Part shown: one piece after another, positions 42,787-51,468 of the stretch
Layout of the letters: every line of letters begins with the position of its first letter
Position numbering within the stretch: position 1 is the first letter of the stretch
NCBI GenBank assembly: GCA_937892115.1
Contig: CALAUI010000026.1
Location: 62,001-126,000, forward strand
DNA: 64,000 nt
Direction of reading: 5' to 3'
Origin: an uncultured Clostridia bacterium
GTDB lineage: Bacteria > Bacillota > Clostridia > Oscillospirales > Acutalibacteraceae
Program-made: the position numbers and the translations under genes
The notes under the pieces: model-generated
The model's database searches: none
What the model was told of the DNA's origin: nothing
What the model saw: only the letters and a program-made list of their open reading frames with translations

Positions 42787-42815
42787 TTCACATATACCAC
42801 GAAAGGAGAAAAAAT

Positions 42816-44192
42816 ATGGTTAATATTACCGAAACCGTCCTTCGTGACGCAAACCAGTCCCTTATCGCAACAAGAATGCCCTTTTCGGAGTTTGAGCCCA
42901 TTCTCAGGACAATGGATAAGGCGGGCTATTACTCACTTGAATGCTGGGGCGGCGCTACGTTTGACTCATGTCTTCGTTACCTTAACGAAGATCCCTGGGA
43001 AAGACTGCGTAAAATCAAGGCGGCCTGCCCCAATACCAAGCTTCAGATGCTTCTGAGAGGTCAGAATCTTCTGGGCTACAAGCATTATCCCGATGACGTT
43101 GTACGTATGTTCGTACGCAAGAGCGTTGAAAACGGCATTGACATCATCAGAATCTTTGACGCGCTCAACGACGTAAGAAATATCAAGGTCGCAGTTGACG
43201 AAACGCTCAAATGCGGTGCTCACGCATCAGGTACGATTTGCTACACCCTCAGCCCCATCCACAACATTGAAAGCTACGTAAAGCTTGCAAAAGAGATAGA
43301 GGCACTCGGCGTTCAGTCAATCTGCATCAAGGATATGGCAGGTATCATGAGTCCTCAGGAGGGCTATGAGCTTGTCAAGGCACTCAAGGCAAACGTCAGC
43401 GTTCCCATCATCGTTCATACCCATTCAACCACGGGTCTCGGCTTCATGACACTTCTCAAGTGCGTTGAAGCAGGCGCAGACGTTATTGACACCGCTATTT
43501 CCTGCTTCTCCGGCGGCACTTCACAGCCCGCCACCGAAACTATGGTTTACGCACTCAGACAGCTCGGCTACGAGGTTCCCGTTGACACGAACGTATGCAA
43601 GGAAATCAATGATTTCTTCAAGCCGTACAGAAACGAATGCCTCAAATCGGGTCAGCTCAATCCCGTTGTTATGGGCACTCAGACCGACGCTCTCATTTAT
43701 CAGATTCCCGGCGGTATGCTTTCAAACCTCGTTGCACAGCTCACCGCACAGAACAAGCTCGATAAACTTGACGAAGTTCTGCTTGAAACTCCCAGAGTAA
43801 GAGAAGACCTCGGTTATCCTCCCCTTGTAACTCCCATGAGCCAGATGGTAGGCGTTCAGGCGACCGCCAACGTACTCGCAGGTGAGAGATACAAGAACAT
43901 TTCAAAGGAAATCAAGAGCTATCTCAAGGGCGAATACGGCAAAGCTCCCGGCGAAATCAATAAGGAGCTTCAGAAGAAGGTCCTCGGTGACGAGGAGCCC
44001 TACTCGGGCAGATATGCGGATACTCTCGCTCCTCAGTTTGAAGATGCAAAGAAAGAGCTCGGCGACAGAGCCACCTGCGATGAGGACGTACTTTCCTACA
44101 TTGCCTTCCCCACCCAGGCAGAAGCTTTCTTTGAGAAGAGAGACGCAAAGAAAAAGAACACATTCACCTATACAATCAAGAAAATCGGCTGA
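42816..44192 (+). CDS. oadA: Oxaloacetate decarboxylase alpha subunit (carboxyltransferase)
   Basis: A 458-residue TIM-barrel carboxyltransferase: RDANQSLIATRM near the start, the carbamylated Lys in SICIKDMAGIM and the Zn ligands in IIVHTHSTTGLGF. It transfers the carboxyl group from oxaloacetate (or a similar acid) to biotin. The C-terminal biotin-carrier domain of classical OadA is absent; that job is done by a separate gene two places downstream. It forms an operon oadA-oadG-carrier-oadB, with 8 bases to oadG. Confidence 0.93.
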   Translation: MVNITETVLRDANQSLIATRMPFSEFEPILRTMDKAGYYSLECWGGATFDSCLRYLNEDPWERLRKIKAACPNTKLQMLLRGQNLLGYKHYPDDVVRMFVRKSVENGIDIIRIFDALNDVRNIKVAVDETLKCGAHASGTICYTLSPIHNIESYVKLAKEIEALGVQSICIKDMAGIMSPQEGYELVKALKANVSVPIIVHTHSTTGLGFMTLLKCVEAGADVIDTAISCFSGGTSQPATETMVYALRQLGYEVPVDTNVCKEINDFFKPYRNECLKSGQLNPVVMGTQTDALIYQIPGGMLSNLVAQLTAQNKLDKLDEVLLETPRVREDLGYPPLVTPMSQMVGVQATANVLAGERYKNISKEIKSYLKGEYGKAPGEINKELQKKVLGDEEPYSGRYADTLAPQFEDAKKELGDRATCDEDVLSYIAFPTQAEAFFEKRDAKKKNTFTYTIKKIG

Positions 44193-44200
44193 GGTATACT

Positions 44201-44587
44201 ATGAATAATATATCTGCTGTTGCCAAGGCAACACCATACACTCCCGACTCGGTTCTTGAAATACCCGAAGCTCTGCTCATTTCCCTTATCGGTATACTTG
44301 TGGTAATGTTTGAGCTTGCGCTTCTCGCAGTATTCATTCTGCTCATGTCAAAGGTTTTCAAGAATCTGGGTAAAAAGAATAAGGGTGACACTCAGGAAGC
44401 ACCCGCAGACGTCGTTCCCTCAGGTAATCCCCTGCCCGAAACAGATTCGGCAGGCAAGCTTGACCTTGTTGATGTTGATGAGCCCACTGCCGCCGTCATT
44501 ATGGCGATAGTAAGCGATCAGAGCGGTATTCCTCTGAACAGACTCAGCTTCAAATCAATCAAAAAACTGGAGGACGAAAACAAATGA
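44201..44587 (+). CDS. Na+-pump decarboxylase gamma subunit (OadG family)
   Basis: A 128-residue protein with one N-terminal membrane helix (about 25-50, [25 protein letters not shown] in pieces) and a Pro/Asp-rich linker leading to a small C-terminal domain ([21 protein letters not shown]). OadG holds the alpha subunit on the membrane beta subunit. It is longer than many OadG proteins. It overlaps the carrier gene by 4 bases (ATGA). Confidence 0.85.
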   Translation: MNNISAVAKATPYTPDSVLEIPEALLISLIGILVVMFELALLAVFILLMSKVFKNLGKKNKGDTQEAPADVVPSGNPLPETDSAGKLDLVDVDEPTAAVIMAIVSDQSGIPLNRLSFKSIKKLEDENK

Positions 44588-44970
44588 AATATTACGTAAC
44601 TCTCAATAATAAAAACTATGAGGTAGAGGTTGAGGAAACAGAGGCGGTCATCACAGCCGTCACGGACGCAGTTGCTGCTCCCGCTCCCGTTGCCACTGCC
44701 CCCGCCGCAGCTGCTCCTGCAGCCGCAGCACCTGCCGCTCCCGCTGTTTCCGGTGACGGTACTCCCGTAAAGGCACCCATGCCCGGCACAATTCTTTCCG
44801 TTTCCGCTGCCGCAGGTCAGCAGGTAAAATCCGGTCAGGTAATCATGATCCTCGAAGCCATGAAGATGGAAAACGAAATCGTTGCCCCCTGCGACGGAAC
44901 AGTTAAGCAGATTCTCGTTCAGAAGGGCTCAACAGTAGAAACCGACTCCGTTCTCGCGTTTATAGGTTAA
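44584..44970 (+). CDS. Biotin carboxyl carrier protein of the decarboxylase
   Basis: A 128-residue biotin protein. An N-terminal segment ([16 protein letters not shown]), an Ala/Pro-rich hinge (about 30-58) and the biotinyl domain with EAMKMENEI follow; Lys of MKM is the biotinylation site. The carrier moves carboxyl-biotin between OadA and OadB. The split form is typical of clostridial/propionate-type pumps. The gene is followed by oadB after 10 bases with AGGAGG. Confidence 0.93.
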   Translation: MKYYVTLNNKNYEVEVEETEAVITAVTDAVAAPAPVATAPAAAAPAAAAPAAPAVSGDGTPVKAPMPGTILSVSAAAGQQVKSGQVIMILEAMKMENEIVAPCDGTVKQILVQKGSTVETDSVLAFIG

Positions 44971-44980
44971 GGAGGACGTA

Positions 44981-46198
44981 ATGGATATTGTTGGAATTTT
45001 AACAGGTTTGTGGCAAAGCTCCGGCTTTTCACATCTTTTCACTGCGGACGGATGGAAAAACCTGGTAATGATTTTCGTTGCTCTGGTCTTCCTCTTTCTT
45101 GCAATACATCCCAAATTCAGATTTGAGCCCCTGCTTCTTGTTCCCATCGCTTTCGGCATCCTGCTTGCAAATATGCCCGAAACGGGACTTATGGCAGACC
45201 CGGCAGGTCTGATGGATGAAACACAGCTGGTTGAGGGCGCTCACTGGTACAATGACGGCGTTCTGCGATTGATTTACGCGGGTGTAAAGAGTTCAATCTT
45301 TCCCTGCCTTATCTTCCTCGGAATCGGCGCGATGACAGACTTCGGTCCTCTGCTTGCAAACCCCATCAGCTTACTTCTCGGTGCGGCGGCACAGTTCGGT
45401 ATTTACATCGCTTTCCTTCTTGCCGTTTCCATGGGCAAGCTCACAGGCGGACTCGTTTCGTTTACCGCAGGTGAAGCGGCGGCCATCGGTATTATCGGCG
45501 GTGCCGACGGACCTACCGCCATATTTTCGGCGTCAAAGCTGGCTCCGCAATTACTTGCACCCATCGCTCTCGCCGCATACTCATATATGGCGCTTATCCC
45601 CCTTATTCAGCCCCCCATCATGAAGCTTCTCACCACAAAGAAGGAAAGAGAAGTTGAAATGAAACAGCTCCGTACCGTTTCAAAGACGGAAAAAATCATC
45701 TTCCCCATCGTTGTATTCATCATAGTTGCTCTGCTTATCCCCGATGCGGCATCCCTTATCGGCTTCCTTATGCTGGGTAACCTCTTCAAGGAATGCGGCG
45801 TTACGGAAAGACTTTCCGATACGGCACAGAACGCTCTTACCAACATCGTTACCATCATGCTGGGCGTTACCGTAGGTGCGACCGCAAACGGTCAGGATTT
45901 CATTCAGCTCAAGACAATCCTCATCGTTGTTCTCGGTCTTGTCGCATTCAGCTTCTCCACGGCAGGCGGTGTACTTTTCGGCAAGGTGCTCTACGTTGTT
46001 ACCGGCGGCAAAATCAATCCCCTCATCGGCTCCGCAGGCGTATCTGCAGTTCCCATGGCAGCCCGTGTATCCCAGGTTGAAGGCAGAAAGTACAATCCCA
46101 CTAACTTCCTTCTCATGCACGCTATGGGTCCCAACGTTGCAGGTGTAATCGGCTCCGCAGTTGCGGCAGGATTTATGCTGCTGATGTTCAATCACTGA
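44981..46198 (+). CDS. oadB: Na+-translocating decarboxylase beta subunit
   Basis: A 405-residue membrane protein with about ten helices and the decisive motif [17 protein letters not shown] (about 172-188), whose Asp is essential for Na+ transport. It decarboxylates carboxyl-biotin and exports Na+, so the operon turns decarboxylation of oxaloacetate (or methylmalonyl/other thioester) into a sodium gradient. Length and termini are normal. Which acid is used depends on OadA, which looks oxaloacetate-type. Confidence 0.95.
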   Translation: MDIVGILTGLWQSSGFSHLFTADGWKNLVMIFVALVFLFLAIHPKFRFEPLLLVPIAFGILLANMPETGLMADPAGLMDETQLVEGAHWYNDGVLRLIYAGVKSSIFPCLIFLGIGAMTDFGPLLANPISLLLGAAAQFGIYIAFLLAVSMGKLTGGLVSFTAGEAAAIGIIGGADGPTAIFSASKLAPQLLAPIALAAYSYMALIPLIQPPIMKLLTTKKEREVEMKQLRTVSKTEKIIFPIVVFIIVALLIPDAASLIGFLMLGNLFKECGVTERLSDTAQNALTNIVTIMLGVTVGATANGQDFIQLKTILIVVLGLVAFSFSTAGGVLFGKVLYVVTGGKINPLIGSAGVSAVPMAARVSQVEGRKYNPTNFLLMHAMGPNVAGVIGSAVAAGFMLLMFNH

Positions 46199-46217
46199 TA
46201 AGCAATACGATACTTCA

Positions 46218-46248
46218 AAGGGCTTTCCTCTGCGGAAAGCCCTTAAAT
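46218..46248 (+). terminator. Rho-independent terminator after oadB
   Basis: Perfect 11-bp stem AAGGGCTTTCC / GGAAAGCCCTT with a 5-base loop; the tail is only moderately T-rich. Confidence 0.8.
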
Positions 46249-46255
46249 TTATGTG

Positions 46256-46284
46256 TTGAGATTTGAAATATATGGTGATATAAT
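46256..46284 (+). promoter_or_regulatory. Promoter of the aldolase/kinase operon
   Basis: -35 TTGAGA (46256-46261), 17 bases, -10 TATAAT (46279-46284). Confidence 0.7.
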
Positions 46285-46313
46285 AATTTTATGTTCGGGA
46301 AAGGAGAGATAAT

Positions 46314-47159
46314 ATGTCACTTGTCAAAATGAGTCAGCTTCTTTCAGACGCAAAAAACGGCGGATATGCCGTAGGCAGCTTCAGCATAGCCAATATGGAA
46401 ATGGTGCTGGGTGTCATCAAGGCACTTGAAGAAACAAAAAGTCCCGCAATCATCCAGATTGCAGAGGTCCGTCTTAAGCAGTCCCCGCTTGAAATAATCG
46501 GTCCGCTTATGGTTGCCGCCGCAAAGAATGCTTCCGTTCCCGTTGCGGTACATTTTGACCACGGCAAAACCGTTGAAAAAATCACTCAGGCACTTGATAT
46601 CGGTTTCACAAGCGTAATGTTTGACGGCTCTCATCTTCCTTTTGAAGAGAATGCCTCCGTTACCTCTCAGGTCAAAAAGCTTGCCGAAAAATACGGCGCT
46701 GACTGTGAAGGTGAAATCGGTTGTGTAGGCGGCAGTGAGGACGGCAGTGAAAACATTGCAATCAATTACACCTCTCCCGCCACGGCACTTGAATTTTACG
46801 ACAGCACAAAGGTGGATGCCCTTGCGGTCGCAATCGGCAATGCCCACGGCAATTACAAGCAGACACCGAAACTCAGATTTGATATTCTTGAGGAAACCGC
46901 TTCCCTCGTTCCCGTTCCCCTCGTACTGCACGGAGGCACGGGCATTGAGCCGGATGATTTCCGCAGATGCATTTCTCTGGGAATCCATAAAATCAACATT
47001 GCCACCGCTACCTTTGACAGCGTTGAAAAAACGGTCAGACAGGCGTATTGCTCCGAAACGATCGGCGGTTATTACGACCTGCAGGCAGCAGAGGTTGAAG
47101 GTGCATACCTTAACGCAATGAAGCATATTGAAATTTTCGGCTGTGCCGGAAAAGCATAA
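46314..47159 (+). CDS. Class II aldolase (FbaA/IolJ-like)
   Basis: A 281-residue class II ketose-bisphosphate aldolase. The Zn site is in VPVAVHFDHGK, with Asp in the loop, and VLHGGTGI plus the phosphate-binding INIATA follow. With a 5-dehydro-2-deoxygluconokinase-like gene 18 bases downstream, an IolJ role (cleaving 2-deoxy-5-keto-gluconate 6-phosphate) is attractive; fructose- or tagatose-bisphosphate aldolase remains possible because the other iol genes are absent. Confidence 0.87.
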   Translation: MSLVKMSQLLSDAKNGGYAVGSFSIANMEMVLGVIKALEETKSPAIIQIAEVRLKQSPLEIIGPLMVAAAKNASVPVAVHFDHGKTVEKITQALDIGFTSVMFDGSHLPFEENASVTSQVKKLAEKYGADCEGEIGCVGGSEDGSENIAINYTSPATALEFYDSTKVDALAVAIGNAHGNYKQTPKLRFDILEETASLVPVPLVLHGGTGIEPDDFRRCISLGIHKINIATATFDSVEKTVRQAYCSETIGGYYDLQAAEVEGAYLNAMKHIEIFGCAGKA

Positions 47160-47177
47160 TATACGGAGGAAATTAAA

Positions 47178-48203
47178 ATGAGTTTTATCACTTTTGACAA
47201 CACAAAGCCCCTTGACGTTATCCCCATCGGCAGAGTTGCCATCGACTTTAACCCCACGGATATGAACAAGCCCCTGAGCGAGAGCTGTAACTTCAACAAG
47301 TACGTCGGCGGCTCACCCGCAAATATTGCCGTAGGACTTGCCCGTCTGGGTGCAAAATGCGGATTCATCGCAAAGGTTTCCGACGACCAGTTCGGCGATT
47401 ATGTTGAAAATTATTTCAAAAACGACGGCATTGACGTTTCTCATATTTCAAGATGTAAAAACGGCGAAAATCTGGGTCTTACCTTCACGGAAATCCTTTC
47501 CCCCACACAGTCAAGCATCCTTATGTACCGTGACGGCGTGGCAGACCTTCAGGTAGACGTTGACGACGTTGACGAAGAATATATCAAGAGTGCAAAAGCG
47601 GTTGTAATTTCGGGTACGGCACTTTGCTGCAGTCCCTCAAGAGAGGCAGCACTCAAGACCCTTTTCCTTGCAAAGAAAAACGGCGTAGTCGTAATCTTTG
47701 ACATTGATTACAGAAGCTACACCTGGAAAAACAAGGATGAAATTTCACTCTACTATTCAATCGCCGCAAAGAACAGCGATATTATACTCGGCTCAAGAGA
47801 AGAATTTGACCTGACTGAAGCACTTGAAGGCAAGTGTGCAAGCGACGAAGAATCTGCAGAGAGATGGTTCTCATACGGCAACAAGCTCATCATCATCAAG
47901 CATGGCAAGGAAGGCTCCGTTGCATATCTCAACGACGGCTCCGCTTACAAGGTAAAGCCCTTCCCCGTTCAGATGCTCAAGGGCTTCGGCGGCGGTGACG
48001 GCTATGCAAGCTCATTCATTTATTCTCTGCTCAACGGCAAGGAAATCGACAAGGCACTTGAGTTTGCCACTGCTTCGGCTTCAATGCTTGTCTCCGCCCA
48101 CAGCTGCTCTGCGGCTATGCCCTCGGTAAAAGCCATTGAGGAATTTATCAGCAAAGAAAAGAACGAGCTTCACTGCGGCGAAGTAATTGAGAAGATTAAA
48201 TAA
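47178..48203 (+). CDS. PfkB-family kinase, 5-dehydro-2-deoxygluconokinase (IolC)-like
   Basis: A 341-residue ribokinase-family kinase. The N-terminal IGRVAIDFNPTDM and FNKYVGGSPANIAVGLARLG match IolC; the catalytic signature reads GFGGGDGYASSFIYSLL in place of the usual GAGD, keeping the catalytic Asp. It would phosphorylate 5-dehydro-2-deoxygluconate from inositol breakdown, supplying the aldolase encoded upstream. AGGAGG precedes the ATG. No other inositol gene is in the window, so the pathway is only suggested. Confidence 0.82.
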   Translation: MSFITFDNTKPLDVIPIGRVAIDFNPTDMNKPLSESCNFNKYVGGSPANIAVGLARLGAKCGFIAKVSDDQFGDYVENYFKNDGIDVSHISRCKNGENLGLTFTEILSPTQSSILMYRDGVADLQVDVDDVDEEYIKSAKAVVISGTALCCSPSREAALKTLFLAKKNGVVVIFDIDYRSYTWKNKDEISLYYSIAAKNSDIILGSREEFDLTEALEGKCASDEESAERWFSYGNKLIIIKHGKEGSVAYLNDGSAYKVKPFPVQMLKGFGGGDGYASSFIYSLLNGKEIDKALEFATASASMLVSAHSCSAAMPSVKAIEEFISKEKNELHCGEVIEKIK

Positions 48204-48222
48204 ATATCAGAACAATCATTTT

Positions 48223-48252
48223 TGCAGGGCGATTCGTCGCCCTGCTTTTTTA
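48223..48252 (+). terminator. Rho-independent terminator after the IolC-like gene
   Basis: Perfect 8-bp stem GCAGGGCG / CGCCCTGC with a 6-base loop and TTTTTTT. Confidence 0.92.
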
Positions 48253-48353
48253 TACAAAATTGCAAATAAAATCTCAGATTTCTCTTGTATTTTAGTCATA
48301 AATAATATAATATAGATGTGTATTATTTATTTCTGCATCAGGAGGGTTTAATA

Positions 48354-49745
48354 ATGAAAGAAGAAAACAAAAAGTATGCCGACGAGGCCTATGCCATAGT
48401 TGAGCATGCAGCCAACGAAATCGGCTCGCGTCTTCCCGGCTCCGACGGTGAAAGAAAGTTTCACGATTACATGGCGGGCAAGCTTTCCGAAATCGGTATC
48501 AAACCCGTAAAGGAAGAATTTGCGGTATCACCCAGGGGCTCCATCGGCGGTATTCCCTATGCCGGCTGGGCAGGAGTAATCATTGCTCTCGCCTCATACG
48601 CAGCACGCGCCATTCCTCAGCTCTGGATTCCCCTTGCGGCGTTCTCGATTCTTACAATCATCTGGCTTGTGTGGGACGTATTCTTCTATCACACGACCTT
48701 CGATATGTTCTTCAAGCAGGAAATCTCACGCAATACCTGGGGCGAGCTCGTTCCCGAAGACGGCAAATACGATTACACAATCGTTCTTTCGGGTCACAGT
48801 GACACCAGCTGGAACTGGAAGCATTCCGAGCATTCATATAAGTACAGAGACAAGCCCGTTCTCGGTCTTGTTACCACTTATGCAAAGGTTGGTTTCGGTG
48901 CAGTCTGCTTCTTTGTTTCCGCATTCTATGCTATCTTTGAAGCAATCTTCTATCTTGCACTCAACGTATTTAATGCAGAATGGGCGCTGAAAGCATACTA
49001 CGTAGCACAGAACGGTGTTGAGCAGTGCGCAATGTACGGCATCACATCAAAGTTTGCTCCCGTATATTCAACAATCAGTGCCATCATGCTCATCCTCGGT
49101 GTGGTCTGTGCCTTCGGCTGTTTCTTCGTAACCATGTGGTGCGATGCAGACGAAAAGAACGCATCAAGAGGCGCTATGGATAACGCGACCGGTATTGCCC
49201 TTGCATACGAAACAATCAAGTATTTCAAGGAAAATCCCGAAAAGCTCCCCAAGGGCTGCCGTATCGTTGACCTTAACTGCGGCTCCGAGGAAGCAGGTCT
49301 TCGCGGCTCAATGGCTTTCGCAGAAGAACACAAAAACGACGAAATGCTTAAAAACTGCTGGAATCTCAACATTGACTCCATTGCAGATAAAGAATATTTT
49401 GAAGTTGTTATCAAGGACGACTGGCAGGGCTGCCGTTTTGATACGGACCTTGAGCAGATGTTCAAGGACAGCTTCAACGAGCTCGGTATAGAGAGCAAGA
49501 CAAACGGCTGCATTCATAATCCCGTAGGCGGCTGCGACTCCACTCCCATGACCAGAGCCGGCGTTAAGTCCGTAACCTTCGCCGCTCAGAATCCCATTCT
49601 CACCAACTACTATCACACATGGCGTGACGTTCCTCAGAGATTTGAGGTTGAAACCGTAGGTACCGGCTTTGACGTTCTGCTGAGCGTAATAGATAAAATC
49701 GCCGCTTTCCAGGAAGCAAACGGCTATAACGGCCCTCAGAAGTGA
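48354..49745 (+). CDS. M28-family metallopeptidase with membrane insertions
   Basis: A 463-residue protein in which the M28 metal ligands appear in order: H148xD150 (LSGHSDTSW), Asp276 (RGAMDNATG), the base/ligand pair E312-E313 (CGSEEAGLRG) and later D and H near 350-440. Two hydrophobic stretches at about 70-112 precede the first ligand and two or three more lie at about 172-208 and 238-262, between the first and second ligand. Membrane helices inside the catalytic domain are unusual for M28 aminopeptidases. The start at 48354 has AGGAGGG upstream. A GPH-type transporter gene follows by 33 bases, so peptide or conjugate uptake and processing may be linked. Confidence 0.82.
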   Translation: MKEENKKYADEAYAIVEHAANEIGSRLPGSDGERKFHDYMAGKLSEIGIKPVKEEFAVSPRGSIGGIPYAGWAGVIIALASYAARAIPQLWIPLAAFSILTIIWLVWDVFFYHTTFDMFFKQEISRNTWGELVPEDGKYDYTIVLSGHSDTSWNWKHSEHSYKYRDKPVLGLVTTYAKVGFGAVCFFVSAFYAIFEAIFYLALNVFNAEWALKAYYVAQNGVEQCAMYGITSKFAPVYSTISAIMLILGVVCAFGCFFVTMWCDADEKNASRGAMDNATGIALAYETIKYFKENPEKLPKGCRIVDLNCGSEEAGLRGSMAFAEEHKNDEMLKNCWNLNIDSIADKEYFEVVIKDDWQGCRFDTDLEQMFKDSFNELGIESKTNGCIHNPVGGCDSTPMTRAGVKSVTFAAQNPILTNYYHTWRDVPQRFEVETVGTGFDVLLSVIDKIAAFQEANGYNGPQK

Positions 49746-49778
49746 TTTACCCCTAAATTACAGTAAAGGAGTAACGTA

Positions 49779-51404
49779 ATGTCAGATAAAAAAACCAATC
49801 CCAACGTAAGAACCTATGACGGCAAAGAGCTTGCCGGCTATCTTACCGGTCTCGCGGGACAGAATATTATCTATAACGTCATCAGCGCAGGACTTATGTA
49901 CTATTTCCAGAGCGTAATCTTCCTGCCTGCTATGGCATACACCACCATCGTTGCAATCGCAAGAGTATGGGACGCAATCAATGACCCTATGATGGGTACA
50001 ATCGTTGACAAGACTCATACCAAATACGGTAAATGCAAGCCCTATCTTCTCTATGTACCCGCAGTCGTACTTGTAATCACATGTCTCTGCTTCTTCAACA
50101 AGCAGTACAGTTCAACCCTTCCCATGGCGGAGAAGGTACTCATCGTTGCCTGGGCAGGTATTTCCTACGTTATGTGGGGAATGAGCTACACAGCAGGCGA
50201 TATTCCCCTCTGGGGCGTTACCTCCCTTATGACGGAGGATGCAAAGGACAGAGCAAAGGTTCTCTCCCTTGCCCGTATCGTTGCAAACGTAGGCGCTATC
50301 GGTATGCTCGTTCAGTTCCTTGCCGCTCCCCTTCAGGGTACGGTTGCAAACCTCTATTACAAGGTCAAGGGAATTGACATAATCGCAAATCCCGAGCTTG
50401 AGCTCAATAACGCAACACAGCTTCAGTATTCATTTATTTTCATTGCAGTCATCATTACGGTCTTTGCCTGCATTCTTTTCCAGTTCTCCGGTCTTTCCGT
50501 TAAAGAAAAGGTACAGCAGCAGACAGAAGAAAAGCCCTCCATGGGTCAGAATTTCAAGACCATGTGGAACTGCAAGCCCTTCCGTCAGCTTCTTATCTCC
50601 GGCGTTTTAAGAAGCCCCATTCAGCTTCTCTCAACAGTTGCTCTTTCACTTGTAATGTATTACTTCTTTGATAACGATGCAGGTAAGGCACTTGCAGGCG
50701 AAAACGGTCTGAATATCACTCTTGTTATTCAGGTACTTGTTCTTGCAGCAGGTATCTTCGGCGGTATGATCGCCGCTTCTGCGGTTACTCCCGCAATTGC
50801 ACGCAAATTTGAAAAGAAGAGTCTTTACAATTTCTATTCCGTTATCGGTGCAATTCCCTTCGGACTTGTATTCGTTGCTTACCTTGTATTCGGCGAAAGT
50901 CTGAAATCATCACTTCCCGTTTCCCTTCTTCTCGGCGTTATCTTCTTTGCCGCATCCTGGGCAATGGGCGGTCTGAACGTCCTTCAGTCCATTATGATTG
51001 CAGACTGTGTTGACTATGAGGAGTATCATAACGGCAACAGACCCGACGGTGTTTTCTTCTCAGGTCAGAGCTTTATTACAAAGCTTTCCGCAGGTATTGC
51101 AACGATTATCCAGGGTATCGTATTTACCGCTGTTAAATTCAGCGGTGATAACGTTAACGCCGTAAACGATGCTCTTGCAAACGGTACGGCTCATTTCTCG
51201 GCAGACTACAAAACTTACGCTGCCGCAATGTTCTTCCTTGTAGCAATTCCTCCCATGGTCGGTATGATTCTTTCCGCTATACCCACGTGGAAATATGCTC
51301 TTCCCAATGACGAGCATAAGAGAATCCTCGCTTCTCTTGTTGAAAAGCGTCACGCTGACGAAATAAGTGAAGAGATTACCGAAGAGGCAGACACTCAGGC
51401 GTAA
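49779..51404 (+). CDS. MFS transporter of the GPH (glycoside-pentoside-hexuronide) family
   Basis: A 541-residue membrane protein with twelve expected helices. The GPH landmark RVWDAINDPMMGTIVDKTHTKYGKCKPYL lies in helices 2-3, with the cation-site Asp residues, and MIADCVDYEEYHNGNRPDGVFFS in the second half. Family members import sugars or glycosides with Na+ or H+; Na+ fits the sodium pump nearby. AAAGGAG precedes the ATG. A C-terminal acidic tail (ISEEITEEADTQA) is added. Confidence 0.9.
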   Translation: MSDKKTNPNVRTYDGKELAGYLTGLAGQNIIYNVISAGLMYYFQSVIFLPAMAYTTIVAIARVWDAINDPMMGTIVDKTHTKYGKCKPYLLYVPAVVLVITCLCFFNKQYSSTLPMAEKVLIVAWAGISYVMWGMSYTAGDIPLWGVTSLMTEDAKDRAKVLSLARIVANVGAIGMLVQFLAAPLQGTVANLYYKVKGIDIIANPELELNNATQLQYSFIFIAVIITVFACILFQFSGLSVKEKVQQQTEEKPSMGQNFKTMWNCKPFRQLLISGVLRSPIQLLSTVALSLVMYYFFDNDAGKALAGENGLNITLVIQVLVLAAGIFGGMIAASAVTPAIARKFEKKSLYNFYSVIGAIPFGLVFVAYLVFGESLKSSLPVSLLLGVIFFAASWAMGGLNVLQSIMIADCVDYEEYHNGNRPDGVFFSGQSFITKLSAGIATIIQGIVFTAVKFSGDNVNAVNDALANGTAHFSADYKTYAAAMFFLVAIPPMVGMILSAIPTWKYALPNDEHKRILASLVEKRHADEISEEITEEADTQA

Positions 51405-51415
51405 ACAAACAATAA

Positions 51416-51454
51416 TCAAGGCGTATCTTCCTTATGAAGATACGCCTTATTTTT
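51416..51454. terminator. Terminator between the convergent GPH transporter and PAP-like genes
   Basis: Perfect 13-bp stem AAGGCGTATCTTC / GAAGATACGCCTT with a 5-base loop and ATTTTTT on the plus side; the minus tail is less T-rich. Confidence 0.88.
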
Positions 51455-51468
51455 TATTCATTCAATAA

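Noticed and set aside
45680..46195. Antisense frame inside oadB, Cys/His-rich
   Set aside because: It only mirrors codons of the membrane protein; oadB motifs are unambiguous.
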